64,000 nt of DNA, taken from NCBI GenBank assembly GCA_011799875.1, contig CM022301.1:321860929-321924928 (forward strand), read 5' to 3'. The translations under genes were made by a program, and so were the position numbers. This stretch comes from Thinopyrum elongatum (lineage: Eukaryota > Streptophyta > Magnoliopsida > Poales > Poaceae). Under the pieces are notes generated by a model. It did not search any database, had not been told where the DNA came from, and worked only from the letters and a program-made list of their open reading frames with translations. This document shows positions 1 through 12,313 of this stretch, piece by piece; position 1 is the stretch's first letter, and each line of letters starts with the position of its first letter.

Positions 1-2205
1 CAGTAGTGTCGTACAACTAAGGGGGGTGATGTGCGGTGCTGGGGCCTGTCTTCAATCCCGTTGATCGGGTCTTCTGATAATCCAGCGGGGCAGTCGGGAT
101 GAGTGGGGTCACTGATAGGTCTCTACCCAGCCTATACTAAGCAGTTTAGAATATGCAGGTAATTATCAACAGCAGGTTACAATAAACAGGCTATGCATCA
201 GAATAGGTAAAGCAGTAGTAGCAGCAATTCTAATGCAAGCATGAGAGAGAAAGAATAGGCGATATCGGGATGCTCAAGGGGGGGTGCTTGCCTGGTTGCT
301 CGGCGGCAAGGGCAAGGTCGTCAACGGTGGCGTCGGGCTCCGGAGCTGCGTCGGTACCGGGAACTGCGTCGGGGTCTAACGAGAGAGAAGAGGGGGAGGA
401 AACAGTATAAATATAGAGCAAACAAGTGCTACACAACATATGACATGACAATATGCAGTGCCGGGTGTGTCCTACGCATGGTTGCACGTCACCGAGGAAG
501 GGGGAATCCATCCGGGAATGTTTTCCCGGTTCCGGACATTTGCCAGACAGATGACCGGAGGGGAACGGTTCCATGTTCGGGTAGTTAGGGACATGTGACA
601 GATGAATGGACTGCGTATTCGGATTCATCTCGAAATTCTGAGCAACTGTACAAAGTATTTTCATCAGAGTTACGGATTATTTACTATGATTTTCTAAAGT
701 TTTAATTATTTTCTGGAATTTATTTAATCATTTAATCCAGCATTATCCAAAACAGTACCAGATGACGTCGGCATGACATCATGTTGATGTCAGCAGTCCA
801 CAGTACAGTTGACCTAGTCAAACTGACGTGTGGGTCCCACCTGTCATTGGCTGTTTACATTAATTAACAGATTAAGCACTAACTAACAGATTAGGTTAGC
901 TAATCAGAGTTAATTAACTTTTAATTAATTACCTAATTAATTAATTAACTAATTAATTATTAATTTTATCATTATTATTTTACATTTTACATTTTTTTCT
1001 TCTAATTTTCCCAGGGGGAGGGCCCCACTGGTCAGTGGCTGAGCCACGGGGGGGGGGGGGGGAGGGGGATCGGGGCCGCGGCCTAGGGGGCGCACGACAC
1101 GGCCGTGGCCGTGGCCGACCGGCGGGCGTGGGCCGGGGGCCGACGCGGCCGAGCGGGCGAGTGTGGAGGGCAGGCGGCGGCCGGAGGGGGCGCGGCATGG
1201 CGGCCGGAGCGAGCGGAGTGCGGGCGGCGGTGAGCGGGCGGTGCACGCGCGTGGCCAGGACGAGCGTGGCCACGGCGCCTGCGGGCGCGCGCGCCGGCGC
1301 GGTAATCGCGGTGAGAGGGGCAGCAGCGCGGCGGGGGTGTGGTGACCGGGGCCGAGGCGAGCGGGGCGAGGCGTGCTCACAGGAGGGGGCTCGAGGAGGC
1401 GTCAGAGCGCGGGGCGGCGGTGGTCGACGACGAGTCGCGACGGGCGAGGTGGGGCAAAGGAGGACGACGAGGCCGAGTGCAAGGGAAGGAGTCGGGGCGG
1501 GCGGGCACAGGAAGGCCGTCGGGAGGGGAACGAGACGGGCGGCGACGGGGGGGCGGGCGGCGCCGGCGTCGGGCGAGGCGGCGCCGTCGGGCGTCGCTGG
1601 TGAGAGGAAGGGGGAGGGGGAATCGGGGGTTAGGTTTTTGGGTCCGGGAGGCGGTGTCCTAAATAGGCCAGGGTGCGGCGTGGCCGGCTGGGCCGCCAGC
1701 TGGGCCGTGGCCCATGGGGGGGGGGGGGGTTTCCTTTTCCTTTTATTTCTTTTTTTTTGTCTTTTGTTTTATTTTTCCTTTTCTGTTTTCTTTTACCTTT
1801 ATTTCAAATGACTTTTGCAAATTATGAAACTTGCCCAAATAATTACAGTGCATTATTTGACACTATTATAAAAGGTTTAGAGCCCATATGTTTTCATTTG
1901 GATTTTATTTAAATGAAAAGGTATTAAACAATTCTGTTTTGCTACTGTTTCTTGCTGTTAGAGTCACTTAATAAATTTGATTACTGTTGATTACAATTTT
2001 ATAAATGCTCCTGGATTATTTTCTATTTAATGAACATTTTAGTTTTCCCATTTGAACAACTTTTATTTTCACTCTAAGTTTGAATTTCCATTTGAATTTG
2101 AATTTGAAAAGGGATATGTTACTAATGATGATTAAGCACTGTTGATCATGATGACTTGGCATAATCAAAAGGGGATTACTGTGGTTAACCACTGGGGGTG
2201 TTACA
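1..2205 (-). mobile_element. Long LTR of an unnamed gypsy-like element, cut by the window start
   Basis: The stretch ends in GGTGTTACA at 2205, where it abuts unrelated gypsy internal sequence. On the minus strand it therefore opens TGTAACACCCC, a common start for long grass LTRs. It contains an AT-rich block (about 850-1010), a very GC-rich block (1040-1735) and an AT-rich end. On the minus strand a TATA-like CCTATTTAGG lies near 1660, just upstream of the GC-rich block, which would then be transcribed leader. The 15500-18345 LTR has the same architecture. There is no coding evidence. The left end and TSD lie outside the window, so whether this is a solo LTR or part of a full element cannot be told. 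Confidence 0.55.
1035..1735 (-). other. GC-rich LTR leader with long G runs
   Basis: About 700 bases of extreme GC content lie between homopolymer G runs near 1049-1062 and 1717-1729. Open frames exist in several frames on both strands (up to 258 codons), but they are Arg/Gly/Ala/Pro-rich low-complexity translations, as expected by chance in GC-rich DNA. I read the block as noncoding LTR leader. The G tracts could form G-quadruplexes on the plus strand. Confidence 0.45.
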
Positions 2206-2486
2206 AATGATGCCCACATAAAAGATAAAGAATTGAAACACAAAGAGAGCATCATGAAGCATATGACTAGCACATTTGAGCCTAACCCACTTTCTATGCA
2301 TAGGGATTTTGTGAGCAAACAACTTATGGGAACAAGAATCAACTAGCATAGGAAGGCAAAACAAGCAAAACTTCAAGATTTTCAACACATAGAGAGGAAA
2401 CTTGATATTATTGAAATATGTAGAAGCATGTGTTCCTCTCTCATAATAATTTTCAGTAGCATCATGAATGAATTCAACAATATAAC
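2206..2486 (-). mobile_element. Gypsy element B1, internal fragment left of the nested insertion
   Basis: This sequence continues directly at 9898 once the 2487-9892 insertion and one ATAAC copy are removed. It is part of the internal region of B1, whose LTR lies at 10708-12313. It is AT-rich and shows no convincing reading frame. Its left edge is cut by the LTR ending at 2205. Confidence 0.6.
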
Positions 2487-3977
2487 TGATAACCCACAAG
2501 TATAGGGGATCGTTTGTAGCCTTCTTCGATAAATAAGAGTGTCGAGCTCAACGAGGAGCTAAAGGTAGAACAAATATTCCCTCAAGTTCTATCGACCACC
2601 GATACAACTCTACGCACACTTGACGTTTGCTTTACCTAAAACAAGTATGAAACTATTTTGCAAGAATAAAACTACGAGTACTTTGCGAGAATAAAACTAT
2701 GAATAATTGTGAGATAATAAAAGTGGATAGCTTTTGTCAACAAGAAAGTCATTTGTCCCTAGGCAATCGATAACAAGTACCGGTAATCATTCTTGTAATT
2801 TTATATGAGGGAGAGGAATGAGCTAACATACTTTCTCTACTTGGATCATATGCACTTATGATTGGACCCCTAGCATGCATCTGCAACTACTAAAGATCAT
2901 TAAGGTCGTGAAACCCAACCATAGCATTAAGTATCAAGTCCTCTTTATCCCATACGCAACAACCCACTTACTCGGGTTTAAGCTTCTGTCACTCTCGCAA
3001 CCCACCATAAGCGAATCATGAACATATTGCAACACCCTACAGCGGGGGCCCCTCACGTTTGTGCGAGATGGAGGGCACCGTAGGACAGCACCATAAATAA
3101 AATATACAATCATACCAACCAAGATCACGATTAACTCATAGGACAAAATGAATCTACTCAAACATCATAGGATAACCATAGATCATTGGGAAATAATATA
3201 TGGAGTTGAGCACCATGTTTAAGTAAAGATTACAGTGGGGAGAAGAGGTGTTACACATCTTCATAGAGGGGGGGAGAGTTGGTGTTGACGGTAGCAAGAT
3301 TGTTTATGTAGATTGTCGTCACGAACCTTGCCCCGGCGGCACTCCGGCACCACCGAGAGAGAGGGGGAGAGAGCCCCCCTCCTTCTTCTTCTTCCTTGGC
3401 CTTCCCCCTAGATGGGAGGAGAGTTCCCCCTCTGGTCCATGGCCTCCATGGCGGTGGAGGGGCGGGAGCCCCTCCGAGATTGGATCTCCCTCTCTGTTCT
3501 CTTCTGTTTCGCCTTCCCCAGATCTGGCCGAAAACCGTTTCTTATATTCCCGGAGATCCATAACTCCGATTGCGCTAAGATTTTAGCATGATTTTTTTTC
3601 CGGATATAAGCTTCCTTGCGCCCGAAGTAGAGCCCCAACCGACGTACGAGGTGAGCACAAGACATCACCACGCGCCTGGGGCCTGGGGCGCACCCAGGTG
3701 TCTTGTGGTGTGTGTGGGCCTCCGTTTGCGATGATTCCAACTCCCAAAAATCACAAATATTTCAAAATAATTCTTCGTAAAATTTTATTGCATTTGGACT
3801 TCGTTTGATATGGATTTTCTGCGAAACAAAAAACATGCAACAAACAGGAACTGGCACTGGGCACTGGAGCAATAGGTTAGTGCAATAAATCATATAAAAA
3901 GTTGCCAAAAATATGTGAAAGTTGTATAATATTGGCATGAAACAATCAAAAATTATAGATACGACGGAGACGTATCA
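2487..3977 (-). repeat. 3' LTR of the 2487-9892 element
   Basis: This is a 1,491-bp direct repeat of 8433-9892 and the 3' LTR in element orientation. The two copies align closely throughout, so the insertion is fairly young. This copy retains a 31-bp segment near 3789-3820 that the other lacks. Open frames inside it (for example around 3250-3590) are chance frames in the GC-rich part. Confidence 0.85.
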
Positions 3978-4683
3978 ACATCCCCAAGCTTAATTCCAGC
4001 TCGTCCTCGAGTAGGTAAATGATAAAAAAGACAATTTTTGATGTGGAATGCTACCTAGCATAAACTTGATCATATGTCTAGTCATGGCATGAATATTAAA
4101 ACACGAGTGATTCAAAGCAATAGTCTATAATTTGACATAAAGACATCAATACTCAGGCATCCCAACAAACAATCATGTCTTTCAAAATATCAACGCTAAA
4201 GAAAGCTATCCCTACAAAATCATATAGTCTTGTCATGCTCTGTCTTCTTAACACAAAGTATTTATCATGCACAACCCCGATGACAAGCCGAGCAATTGGT
4301 TCATACTTTTTAACGCACTTCAGCTTTTTCAACCCTCACGCAATACATGAGCGCAAGCCATGGATATAGCACTACGGGTGGAATAGAGTATGATGATAGG
4401 GGTAAATATAGAGAAGACAAAAAAGTAAGAAAGTCTCACATCGACGCGGCTAACCAACGGGCTATGGAGATGCCCATCAATTGATATCAATGCGAGGAGT
4501 AGGGATTGTCATGCAACGGATGCACTAAGAGCTATAAGTGTATGAAAGCTCAATATGAAAACTAAGTGGGTGTGCATCTAATCCTATAATGAAAATTCCC
4601 ACTAGTATATGGAAGTGACAACATAGGAGACTCTCTATATGAAAAACACGGTGCTACTTTGAAGCACAAGTGTGGAACTGGCA

Positions 4684-4786
4684 TGCCCCTTCTCTCTTTG
4701 TTTTTTTTTCTTTTTTTTCTTTTTTTTTCTTCTTTTTTTTCTCTTTTTTTTCTTTTTCGTTTTTTTTCTTTTTTCTCTCTCATTGT
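4684..4786 (+). repeat. Polypyrimidine (TTTC)n tract
   Basis: About 100 bases are almost purely T and C. The tract sits in the noncoding 3' half of the gypsy element, so it is purine-rich in the sense RNA. A shorter purine-rich tract lies in the matching part of element C near 51118-51185. Confidence 0.8.
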
Positions 4787-5735
4787 CCGGAGTCTCATCC
4801 CGACTTGTGGGGGAATCATAGTCTCCATCATCCTTTCCTCACTGGGACATGCTCTAATAATGAAAATTGATGATCATCACACTTCTATTTACTTATAACT
4901 CAAAAGAAATAGAAATTACAACTCGATACCTATAACAAAGTATGACTCTATATGAATGCCTCTGGCAGTGTACCAGGATGTGCAATGATCTAGCGTAACA
5001 TGTATAAAAAATGATACACGGTGGCTGAGCCACAACTACTATGTCAGCTATATGATCATGCAAAGCAATATGACAATGAATGCTCAAGTCATCAAAACGG
5101 AAGCGGTGGAAGTTGCATGGCAATATATCTCGGAATGGTTATGGAAAGGCCATAATAGGTAGGTATGGTGGCTGTTTTGAGGAAGATATAATAAGGCTTA
5201 TGTGTGATAGAGCGTATCATATCACGGGGTTTGGATGCACCAGCGAAGTTTGCACTGACTCTCGAGGTGAGAAAGGGCAATGCACGGTACCGTAGAGGCT
5301 AGCAAATTGCGGAAAGGTAAGAGTGCGTATAATCCATGTGCTCACATTAGTCATAAAGAACTCACATACTTATTGCAAAAGTTTATTAGCCCTCGAAGCA
5401 AAGTACTACTATGCATGCCCCTAGGGGGATAGATTGGTAGGAAAAGACCATCGCTCGTCCCCGACCGCCACTCATAAGGAAGACAATCAATAATAAATCA
5501 TGCTCCAACTTCATAGCATAACGAGAGACTATACGTGCATGCTTCGGGAATCACAAACCTTAACACCAATATTCTTACTAACCACAACCGTTTACTAGTA
5601 CCTCCCACATATTACCATCTCTATATCGCAAAACTATTGCAAGGAATCAAACATATCATATTCAGTGATCCATAATTTTATGTAGGATTTTATGACTAAC
5701 CATGCAATTGACCAATTCCTGTTGACTCTCTAAAT

Positions 5736-5930
5736 AGATATAAGTGAAGCAAGAGAGTTTATTTCTTTCTACAAAAGATCATGCTCTAACAAATATAAGT
5801 GAAGCAAAAGAGCATTCTACAAATAACGGTTTTCTATGTGAAGAGAAACAGGCAATCCAAACTTCAAATGATATAAGTGAAGCACATGAAGCATTCTATA
5901 AAGCCATACTCAAAAGATATAAGTGAAGTG
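5736..5930 (-). repeat. Interspersed ATATAAGTGAAGC motifs
   Basis: Four copies of ATATAAGTGAAG(C/T) lie near 5738, 5791, 5872 and 5917, separated by unrelated AT-rich spacers. The reverse complement, GCTTCACTTATAT, occurs three times near 50078-50200 in element C, in the matching position between the ORF and the 3' LTR. The arrangement is conserved between two families with different LTRs. Confidence 0.7.
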
Positions 5931-6965
5931 CAATGAGTATTCTATAAATAAACCATGGACTATCTCATACCAGCATGGTGCATAAAAGAAAAATGAAAAC
6001 TAAACAGAAAAGACGCTCCAAGATTTGCACATATCACGTGAATGAAATGAAGACGAAAACATACCGATACTTGTTGAAGAAAGATGGGATGCCTTCCGGG
6101 GCATCCCCAAGCTTAGACGCTTGAGTCTCCTTGAATATTTACTTGGGGTGCCTTGGGCATCCCCAATCTTGAGCTCTTGCCTCTCCTCCTTCTCCTCATA
6201 TCGAGACCTCCTCGATCTTTGATCACTTCATCCACACAAAACTCAACAGAAAGCTCGGTAAGATCCGTTAGTATAATAAAGCAAATCACTACTCTAAGTA
6301 CTGTTGCAAACCAATTCATTTTTTTTTGCATTTTAGCTACTGTATTATAACTTTTCCATGGATTATACCACCGATAAAAAATGATAGTTTCATCAAAACA
6401 AGCAAAACAATGCATCAAAAACAGAATCTGTCTTAAACAGGACAGTCTGTAGCAATCTGAACACCTACCATACTTCTGGTACTAAAAAAATTCTTAAAAA
6501 TTAGTAAAAAATAAACAATTTGTATAGTAAGACTTTTTAGAAAGTTTCAGAACATTTCTACGTTTCAGTAAAAAATGTAAAATCACGCACTACAGCCAAA
6601 GTTTCTGTTTCTGCACCGCACATACCAACAAGCAATCTAATCATCCTAAAGGCAAATCTTGGCACATTATTTTTATAATACAGTGGTTTTGTACAAGGGG
6701 ATAATTATTTTTGTGAGAATCTTCATGAAAAAATTCTACATTGTTTCCATGAGCATGAACACAAGTGTTCAAGGTCGACCCTCACTTCTCCAATGCATCA
6801 CCTTTCAATCGCTTCTCTTTTTGTGAAGTTTTAAGGTTCCCCTCTATATTTTTTTGTTTTTAAACTTTATAAAACCACTCAACATAAATAAATGACTCTC
6901 TAAAACTTCTGGGTTGTCTCCTTGGCAGCGCTTTCTTTAAAGCCATTAAGCTAGACATAAAGTGC

Positions 6966-8312
6966 TCAAGTAATGAATCCACCCGGATCCCAAGGTATAT
7001 CAAAGCCAATTTTAATTAGCAATGATTTGGTATTTAGTAGTGAGCACAAAGCAACATATATCATGCAATTATGAAGTCTAACTCTCTTCCTATGAATCGA
7101 CATGTCATACAAGAACAATTCATGCACATCAAGTAAAGGCCAATACATAGCATAAGCAGTTTCTTGCAATTTTATCATGTTGGAAACATAGAGAGGTGGA
7201 GATATAGTTCCTATCTCATAATAATTGCAAGTAAGAGCAGCAAGCACATGCATATTATATTCATCAAAATCATCATGTGTAGTGGTAGAACACAACCCAT
7301 CAATATAATCCTTAATAAGAGCAAACTTCTCCAATATAGTGTAGTTTGGAGAATTCAAAAAGATAATAGGACTATCATGTGTGGGTACAATAGCAACAAT
7401 TTCATTTTTAACATAAGGGACAATAGCAAGTTCATCTCCATAAGCATAATTCATATTGGCATCAAGGCCACAAGCATAACAAGCATCAAGTTCATCAAAA
7501 AGGGATATTTCAAAAGAATCAACGGTATCATAGTAATTATCATAACATTCATCCTTCGGTAAGAATGAAGGGGCATTAAACAATGTATGAGTTGAAGAGT
7601 TACTCTCATTAGAAGGTGGGCACGGGTGATCAATCCGCTCTTCCTCCGCTTGTTCTTTGCTCTCCTCATCATCTTTTTCATCCAATGAGCTCACAGTTTC
7701 ATCAATTTCTTCTTCCATAGACTCCTGCAAAATATTAGTCTCTTCTTGGACAGCGGAGAAGTCCTCAATATATGGTTTAATATAAGCATTAGAAGAATAA
7801 TTTTCATAGCAATATTTAAGTATGGCAAAATTTTCAGATTTGTAAAGAGTAGCATCATACTTTTCAATCAAAGAAGCAATTTCATAGGCACCCTTAAAAG
7901 CAACAAATTCTTTAATTTGTTCAATATCAAAGTAATTATAAACACCCTTGGCATAAGAAGATAAGATTCCATTATCCTTAAACTCACATTGGAAGAAAAG
8001 GTGTTTCTTGGGGTCCTCAGAACAACAAGTAAAATCATGTATTTCGCATAAATTCAAAGCATAGCAATAAAAACTATTAATATGATGCCACAAAAGTTTC
8101 CCTTTTTTAGATATGCGGTGTCACACAAAATAAGCATGCTCATTTAATGATTTTCCCTCAACTAAGCTAGTTGAGTTTGCAGCACGAGCACAAATGGATC
8201 GAAGATGATCCAAGTAGAAAGCTTCAGTAGTATGATAGATTTTGGGTGGTTCTTCAACCATTGGTTTAGCGGGTACAACTATTTTTTTTGGTATTTTGCA
8301 TTTCCTACCCAT
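6966..8312 (-). pseudogene. Acidic gag-position ORF of a non-autonomous gypsy element
   Basis: The reading frame starts at the MGRKCKIPKK methionine (8312; an upstream in-frame ATG at 8339 is less likely) and runs to 6966. It is interrupted by one in-frame TGA at 8121-8123, followed by a 375-codon open stretch. The N-terminal part is basic. The middle is strongly acidic (EEEIDE, DEKDDEE, EQAEEE around residues 125-150 of the main stretch). The rest is rich in Tyr, Asp and Asn, with repeated short acidic phrases. No zinc knuckle, protease, RT or integrase motif is present. The position after the primer site suggests a gag-derived or element-specific protein; its function is unknown. B1 has a related acidic frame at 10096-10485. 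Confidence 0.5.
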
Positions 8313-8403
8313 AACTAGAGATAGAAAACAAGAGCACAAAATAAAAACTACTTAGTGATAAAGCAAACAAGCACACACGAGAATATTCACCCAACGCTAT
8401 TGC

Positions 8404-8421
8404 TCCCCGGCAACGGCGCCA
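8404..8421 (-). other. Primer-binding site (tRNA-Asp type)
   Basis: On the minus strand the sequence reads TGGCGCCGTTGCCGGGGA, about 11 bases downstream of the 5' LTR. It matches the 3' end of plant tRNA-Asp, the usual primer of Athila-type elements. The same site occurs at 10680-10697, 41461-41478 and 48075-48092. Confidence 0.8.
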
Positions 8422-8432
8422 GAAAAAAGTCT

Positions 8433-9892
8433 TGATAACCCACAAGTATAGGGGATCGTTTGTAGCCTTCTTCGATAAATAAGAGTGTCGAACCCAACGA
8501 GGAGCTAAAGGTAGAACAAACATTCCCTCAAGTTCTATCGACCACCGATACAACTCTACGCACACTTGACGTTTGCTTTACCTAAAACAAGTATGAAACT
8601 ATTTTGCAAGAATAAAACTATGAGTACTTTGCGAGAATAAAACTATGAATAAATTGTGAGATAATAAAAGTGGATAGCTTTTGTCAACAAGAAAGTCATT
8701 TGTCCCTAGGCAATCGATAACAAGTACCGGTAATCATTCTTGTAATTTTATATGAGGGAGAGGCATGAGCTAACATACTTTCTCTACTTGGATCATATGC
8801 ACTTATGATTGGACCCCTAGCAAGCATCCGCAACTACTAAAGATCATTAAGGTCGTGAAACCCAACCATAGCATTAAGTATCAAGTCCTCTTTATCCCAT
8901 ACGCAACAACCCACTTACTCGGGTTTAAGCTTCTGTCACTCTCGCAACCCACCATAAGCGAATCATGAACATATTGCAACACCCTACAGCAGGGGCCCCT
9001 CACGTTTGTGTGAGACGGAGGGCACCGTAGGACATCACCATAAATAAAATATACAATCATACCAACCAAGATCACGATTAACCCATAGGACAAAACGAAT
9101 CTACTCAAACATCATAGGATAACCATAGATCATTGGGAAATGATATATGGAGTCGAGCACCATGTTTAAGTAGAGATTACAGTGGGGAGAAGAGGTGTTA
9201 CACCGCTGCATAGAGGGGGGGAGAGTTGGTGTTGATGGTAGCAAGATTGTTGATGTAGATCGCCGTCACGATCCTTGCCCCGGCGGCACTCCGGCACCAC
9301 CGGGAGAGAGGGGGGAGAGAGCCCCCCTCCTTCTTCTTCTTCCTTGGCCTCCCCCCTAGATGGGAGGAGAGTTCCCCCTCTGGTCCATGGCCTCCATGGC
9401 GGTGGAGGGGCGGGAGCCCCTCCGAGATTGGATCTCCCTCTTTGTTCTCTTCTGTTTCGCCTTCCCCAGATCCGGCTGAAAACCGTTTCTTATATTCCCG
9501 GAAATCTGTAACTCTGATTGCGCTAAGATTTTAACACGATTTTTTTCCGGATATAAGCTTCCTTGCGCCCGAAGTAGAGCCCCAACCGACGTACAAGGTG
9601 AGCACAAGACATCACCACGCGCCTGGGGCCTGGGGCGCGCCTAGGTGTCTTGTGGTGTGTGGGGCCTCCGTTCGCGATGATTCCAACTCCCAAAAATCAC
9701 AAATATTCCAAAATAATTCTCCATAAAATTTTATTGCGAAACAAAAAACATGCAACAAACAGAAACTGACACTAGGCACTGGATCAATAGGTTAGTCCAA
9801 TAAATCATATAAAAAGTTGCCAAAAATATGTGAAAGTTGTATAATATTGGCATGAAACAATCAAAAATTATAGATACGACGGAGACGTATCA
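8433..9892 (-). repeat. 5' LTR of the 2487-9892 element
   Basis: This 1,460-bp LTR is adjacent to the primer site. It lacks 31 bp present in the other LTR, lost between two TGC triplets near 9737, as expected of a microhomology deletion. The TSD copy ATAAC follows at 9893. Confidence 0.85.
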
Positions 9893-10095
9893 ATAACTAT
9901 TACACAAGTCATTCTTTTCATGATCTGCAAGCATAGAATTTTTTTTACTCTCCACATAAGCAAAGTTATTCACATCAATAGTAGTGGGAGCAAACTCAAA
10001 CAAAATAACTATCATGTGATTGGAAATTAAAATCATGATGACAAGTTTCATGGTTATCATTATTATTTATAGCATGCATGTCATCACCATAATCA

Positions 10096-10485
10096 TCATT
10101 GATAGCAACTTTTTTTATCATAGTCATTTGAAACCTCTTCCAAAATAGTGGATTCATCACTAAATAAAGTCATGACCTCTTCAAATCCACTTTCATAATT
10201 ATTACAATAAGATTCAACACCCTCCAAAATAGTGGGATCATCATTACATAAAGTTGACACTCTTCCAAACCCACTTTCATCAATATAATCATCATAAATA
10301 GGAGGCATGCAATAATCATAATAAATTTTTTCATCAAAACTTGGGGGACTAAAAATATCATCTTCATCAAACATAGCATCCCCAAGCTTATGGCTTTGCA
10401 TAACATTAGCATCATGGATATTCAAAGAATTCATAGTAACAACATTGCAATCATGCTCATCATTCAAAGATATTATGTCAAACAT
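10096..10485 (-). pseudogene. Acidic ORF fragment of gypsy element B1
   Basis: This 129-codon minus-strand frame starts MFDIISLNDE and is rich in Asp, Glu, Asn and Tyr. It has two similar phrases, SGFGRVSTL and SGFEEVMTL, each followed by (S/N)D(D/E)(P/S)TILE, which suggests an internal duplication of about 26 residues. Past an A-rich run near 10107-10114 the +1 frame continues (AINDDYGDDMHAINN), so a single-base frameshift probably ends the open stretch early. Composition resembles the ORF at 6966-8312. It has no recognised domain. Confidence 0.45.
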
Positions 10486-10679
10486 TTTATAGAATTATTC
10501 CTTTATCAATTGAGCACAATTTTCCTTTCCATCATTTTCACGAAAGACATTACAAAGATGAATAATATGATGCAACCTCAATTCCATTTTTTTTTCTTTT
10601 TATAAACCAAACTAGTGATAAAACAAGAAACTAAAAGATTCAATTGCAAGATCTAAAGATATACCATCATGCACTCACC

Positions 10680-10697
10680 TCCCCGGCAACGGCGCCA
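10680..10697 (-). other. Primer-binding site of B1
   Basis: TGGCGCCGTTGCCGGGGA reads on the minus strand, 10 bases inside the LTR edge at 10708. It is a tRNA-Asp-type primer site and fixes the orientation of B1. Confidence 0.8.
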
Positions 10698-10707
10698 GAA
10701 AAGAGCT

Positions 10708-12313
10708 TGATGTCTACTACGCAACTTTATTCTTGTAGACTCGTGTTGGGCCTCCAAGCGCAGAGTTTTGTAGGACAGTAGCAATTTTTCCTCAAGTGCA
10801 TGACCTAAGATTTATCAATCTGTGGGAGGCATAGGATGAAGATGGTGTCTCTCAAACAACCCTGCAACCAAATAATAAAAAGTCTCTTGTGTCCCCAACA
10901 CACCAAATACAATGGTAAGTTGTATAGGTGCACTAGTTCGGCGAAGAGATGGTGATAAAATGTAATATGGATGGTAGATATTGATTTTTTTAATAGGAAC
11001 AATAAAAAACAGCAAGGTAGCAATTGATAAAACGGAGCACAAACGGTATTGCAATGCTTGAAAATGAGGCCTAGGGTCCATACTTTCGCTAGTGCAATCT
11101 CTCAACAATGCTAATATAATTGGATCATATAATCATCCCTCAACATGCAATGAAGAATCACTCCAAAGTTCCTATCTAGCGGGGATCATAAGAAGAAATT
11201 TTTTGTAGGGTACGAAACCACCTCAAAGCTATTCTTTCCGATCAATCTATCCTAGAGTTCGTACTAAAATAACACCAAGCCATTCTTTCCGATCGATCTA
11301 ACCAAGAGTTCGTACTAAAATAACACCACATGATACACATTAACCAACTCTAATGTCACGTAGATACTCCAATGTAACCGCGAGTATCCGCGAGTTGATT
11401 ATGCGATATGCATCAAACAATTTCAGATTCATAATACTCTATCCAACCCAAAGAACCTCAAAGAGTGCCCCAAGATTTCTACCAGAGAAACAAAGACGAG
11501 AACGTGCATCAACCCCTATGCATAGATTACCCCAATGTCACCTCGGGAATCCATAAGTTGAGTGCCAAGACATAGATCAAGTGCTCTCAAATCGATAAAA
11601 GTATTCAATCCGATAAAAAATGAAATCTCAAAGGGAAAACTCAATTCATCACAACAAGATAGAGAGGGGAAAACACCATATGATCCAACTATATTAACAA
11701 AGCCCGTGATACATCAAGATCGTGCCATCTCAAGAACACAAGAGAAAGATTAAACACATAGCTACTGGTACAAACCCTCAGCCCTGAGGGTGGACTACTC
11801 CCTCCTCATCATGGTGGCCATAGGGATGATGAGGATGGCCTCCAATGATGATCTCCCCCTCTGGCAGGGTGCCGGAACGGGGTCTAGATTGGTTTTTCGT
11901 GGCTACAAAGGCTTGCGGCAGCGGAACTTCTGATCTAGTGTTATTTTTGATGGTTTCTCTATTTATAGGATTTTCAACGTTGGAATCACGCGAAGATGTG
12001 CCTCGAGGTGGGCACAACCCACCTGGGTGCGCCTGGGCCTCCTGGCATGCCCAGGTGTCTTGTGCTCACCTCCTTCACCTACTAGTCCTCCCACGAAGCT
12101 TCTAGTGCCTGTTTTGTTCCAAAAAAAATCGTCAAAAAGTTTCGTTGCATTTGGAGAACTTTTATTTCTGCACAAAAAACAACACCACGGTAGTTCTGCT
12201 GAAAACAACGTCAGTCCGGGTTAGTTCCATGCAAATCATACCAAAACCATATAAAATTGTTGTAAACATGGCATGAATACTTCATAAATTATAGATACAT
12301 TGGAGGCGTATCA
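10708..12313 (-). repeat. 5' LTR of gypsy element B1
   Basis: On the plus strand it opens TGATGTCTACTACGC and ends GGCGTATCA, about 1,606 bp in all. A second copy lies at 41489-43158. The right edge is exact and abuts the tail of a copia LTR (GAACCACGCC), so B1 inserted into that LTR. The partner LTR of B1 lies left of the window. Open frames within it (for example 11845-12208) are not coding. Confidence 0.8.

Larger units (their letters stand above)
3978..6965 (-). other. Noncoding 3' half of the 2487-9892 element
   Basis: Three kilobases between the stop of the acidic ORF and the 3' LTR hold no convincing coding sequence. They contain the polypyrimidine tract, the ATATAAGTGAAGC motifs and several blocks found in reverse complement in element C. 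One example is the GACCGCCACTCATAAGGAAG block near 5464, matched near 50500. Confidence 0.65.
2487..9892 (-). mobile_element. Complete non-autonomous gypsy LTR retrotransposon (Fatima/Sabrina/WHAM group)
   Basis: Two direct LTRs (2487-3977 and 8433-9892) bound the element, which is flanked by a perfect 5-bp TSD, ATAAC, at 2482-2486 and 9893-9897. On the minus strand the LTR opens TGATACGTCTCCGTCG and ends TTATCA. A tRNA-Asp-type primer site follows the right LTR, and a purine-rich tract (AAGCTTGGGGATG) precedes the left LTR near 3978-3992. The 4.45-kb internal region has one gag-position ORF but no protease, RT, RNase H or integrase, so the element needs a helper. The family name is tentative; the Athila-like group assignment follows from the primer site and layout. 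Confidence 0.85.
9893..10707 (-). mobile_element. Gypsy element B1, internal fragment right of the nested insertion
   Basis: This is the internal sequence of B1 next to its 5' LTR. It holds an acidic ORF (10096-10485) and the primer site. Its right 230 bases (from about 10460) are closely similar to 41249-41488 of B2, which shows both belong to one family. Confidence 0.75.

Noticed and set aside
1035..1811. 258-codon plus-strand ORF and overlapping frames in the GC-rich block
   Set aside because: Low-complexity Arg/Gly/Ala translation, open frames in several phases and both strands, inside an LTR. Expected by chance at this GC content.
7164..7562. 132-codon plus-strand ORF
   Set aside because: Antisense shadow of the acidic minus-strand ORF of the gypsy element.
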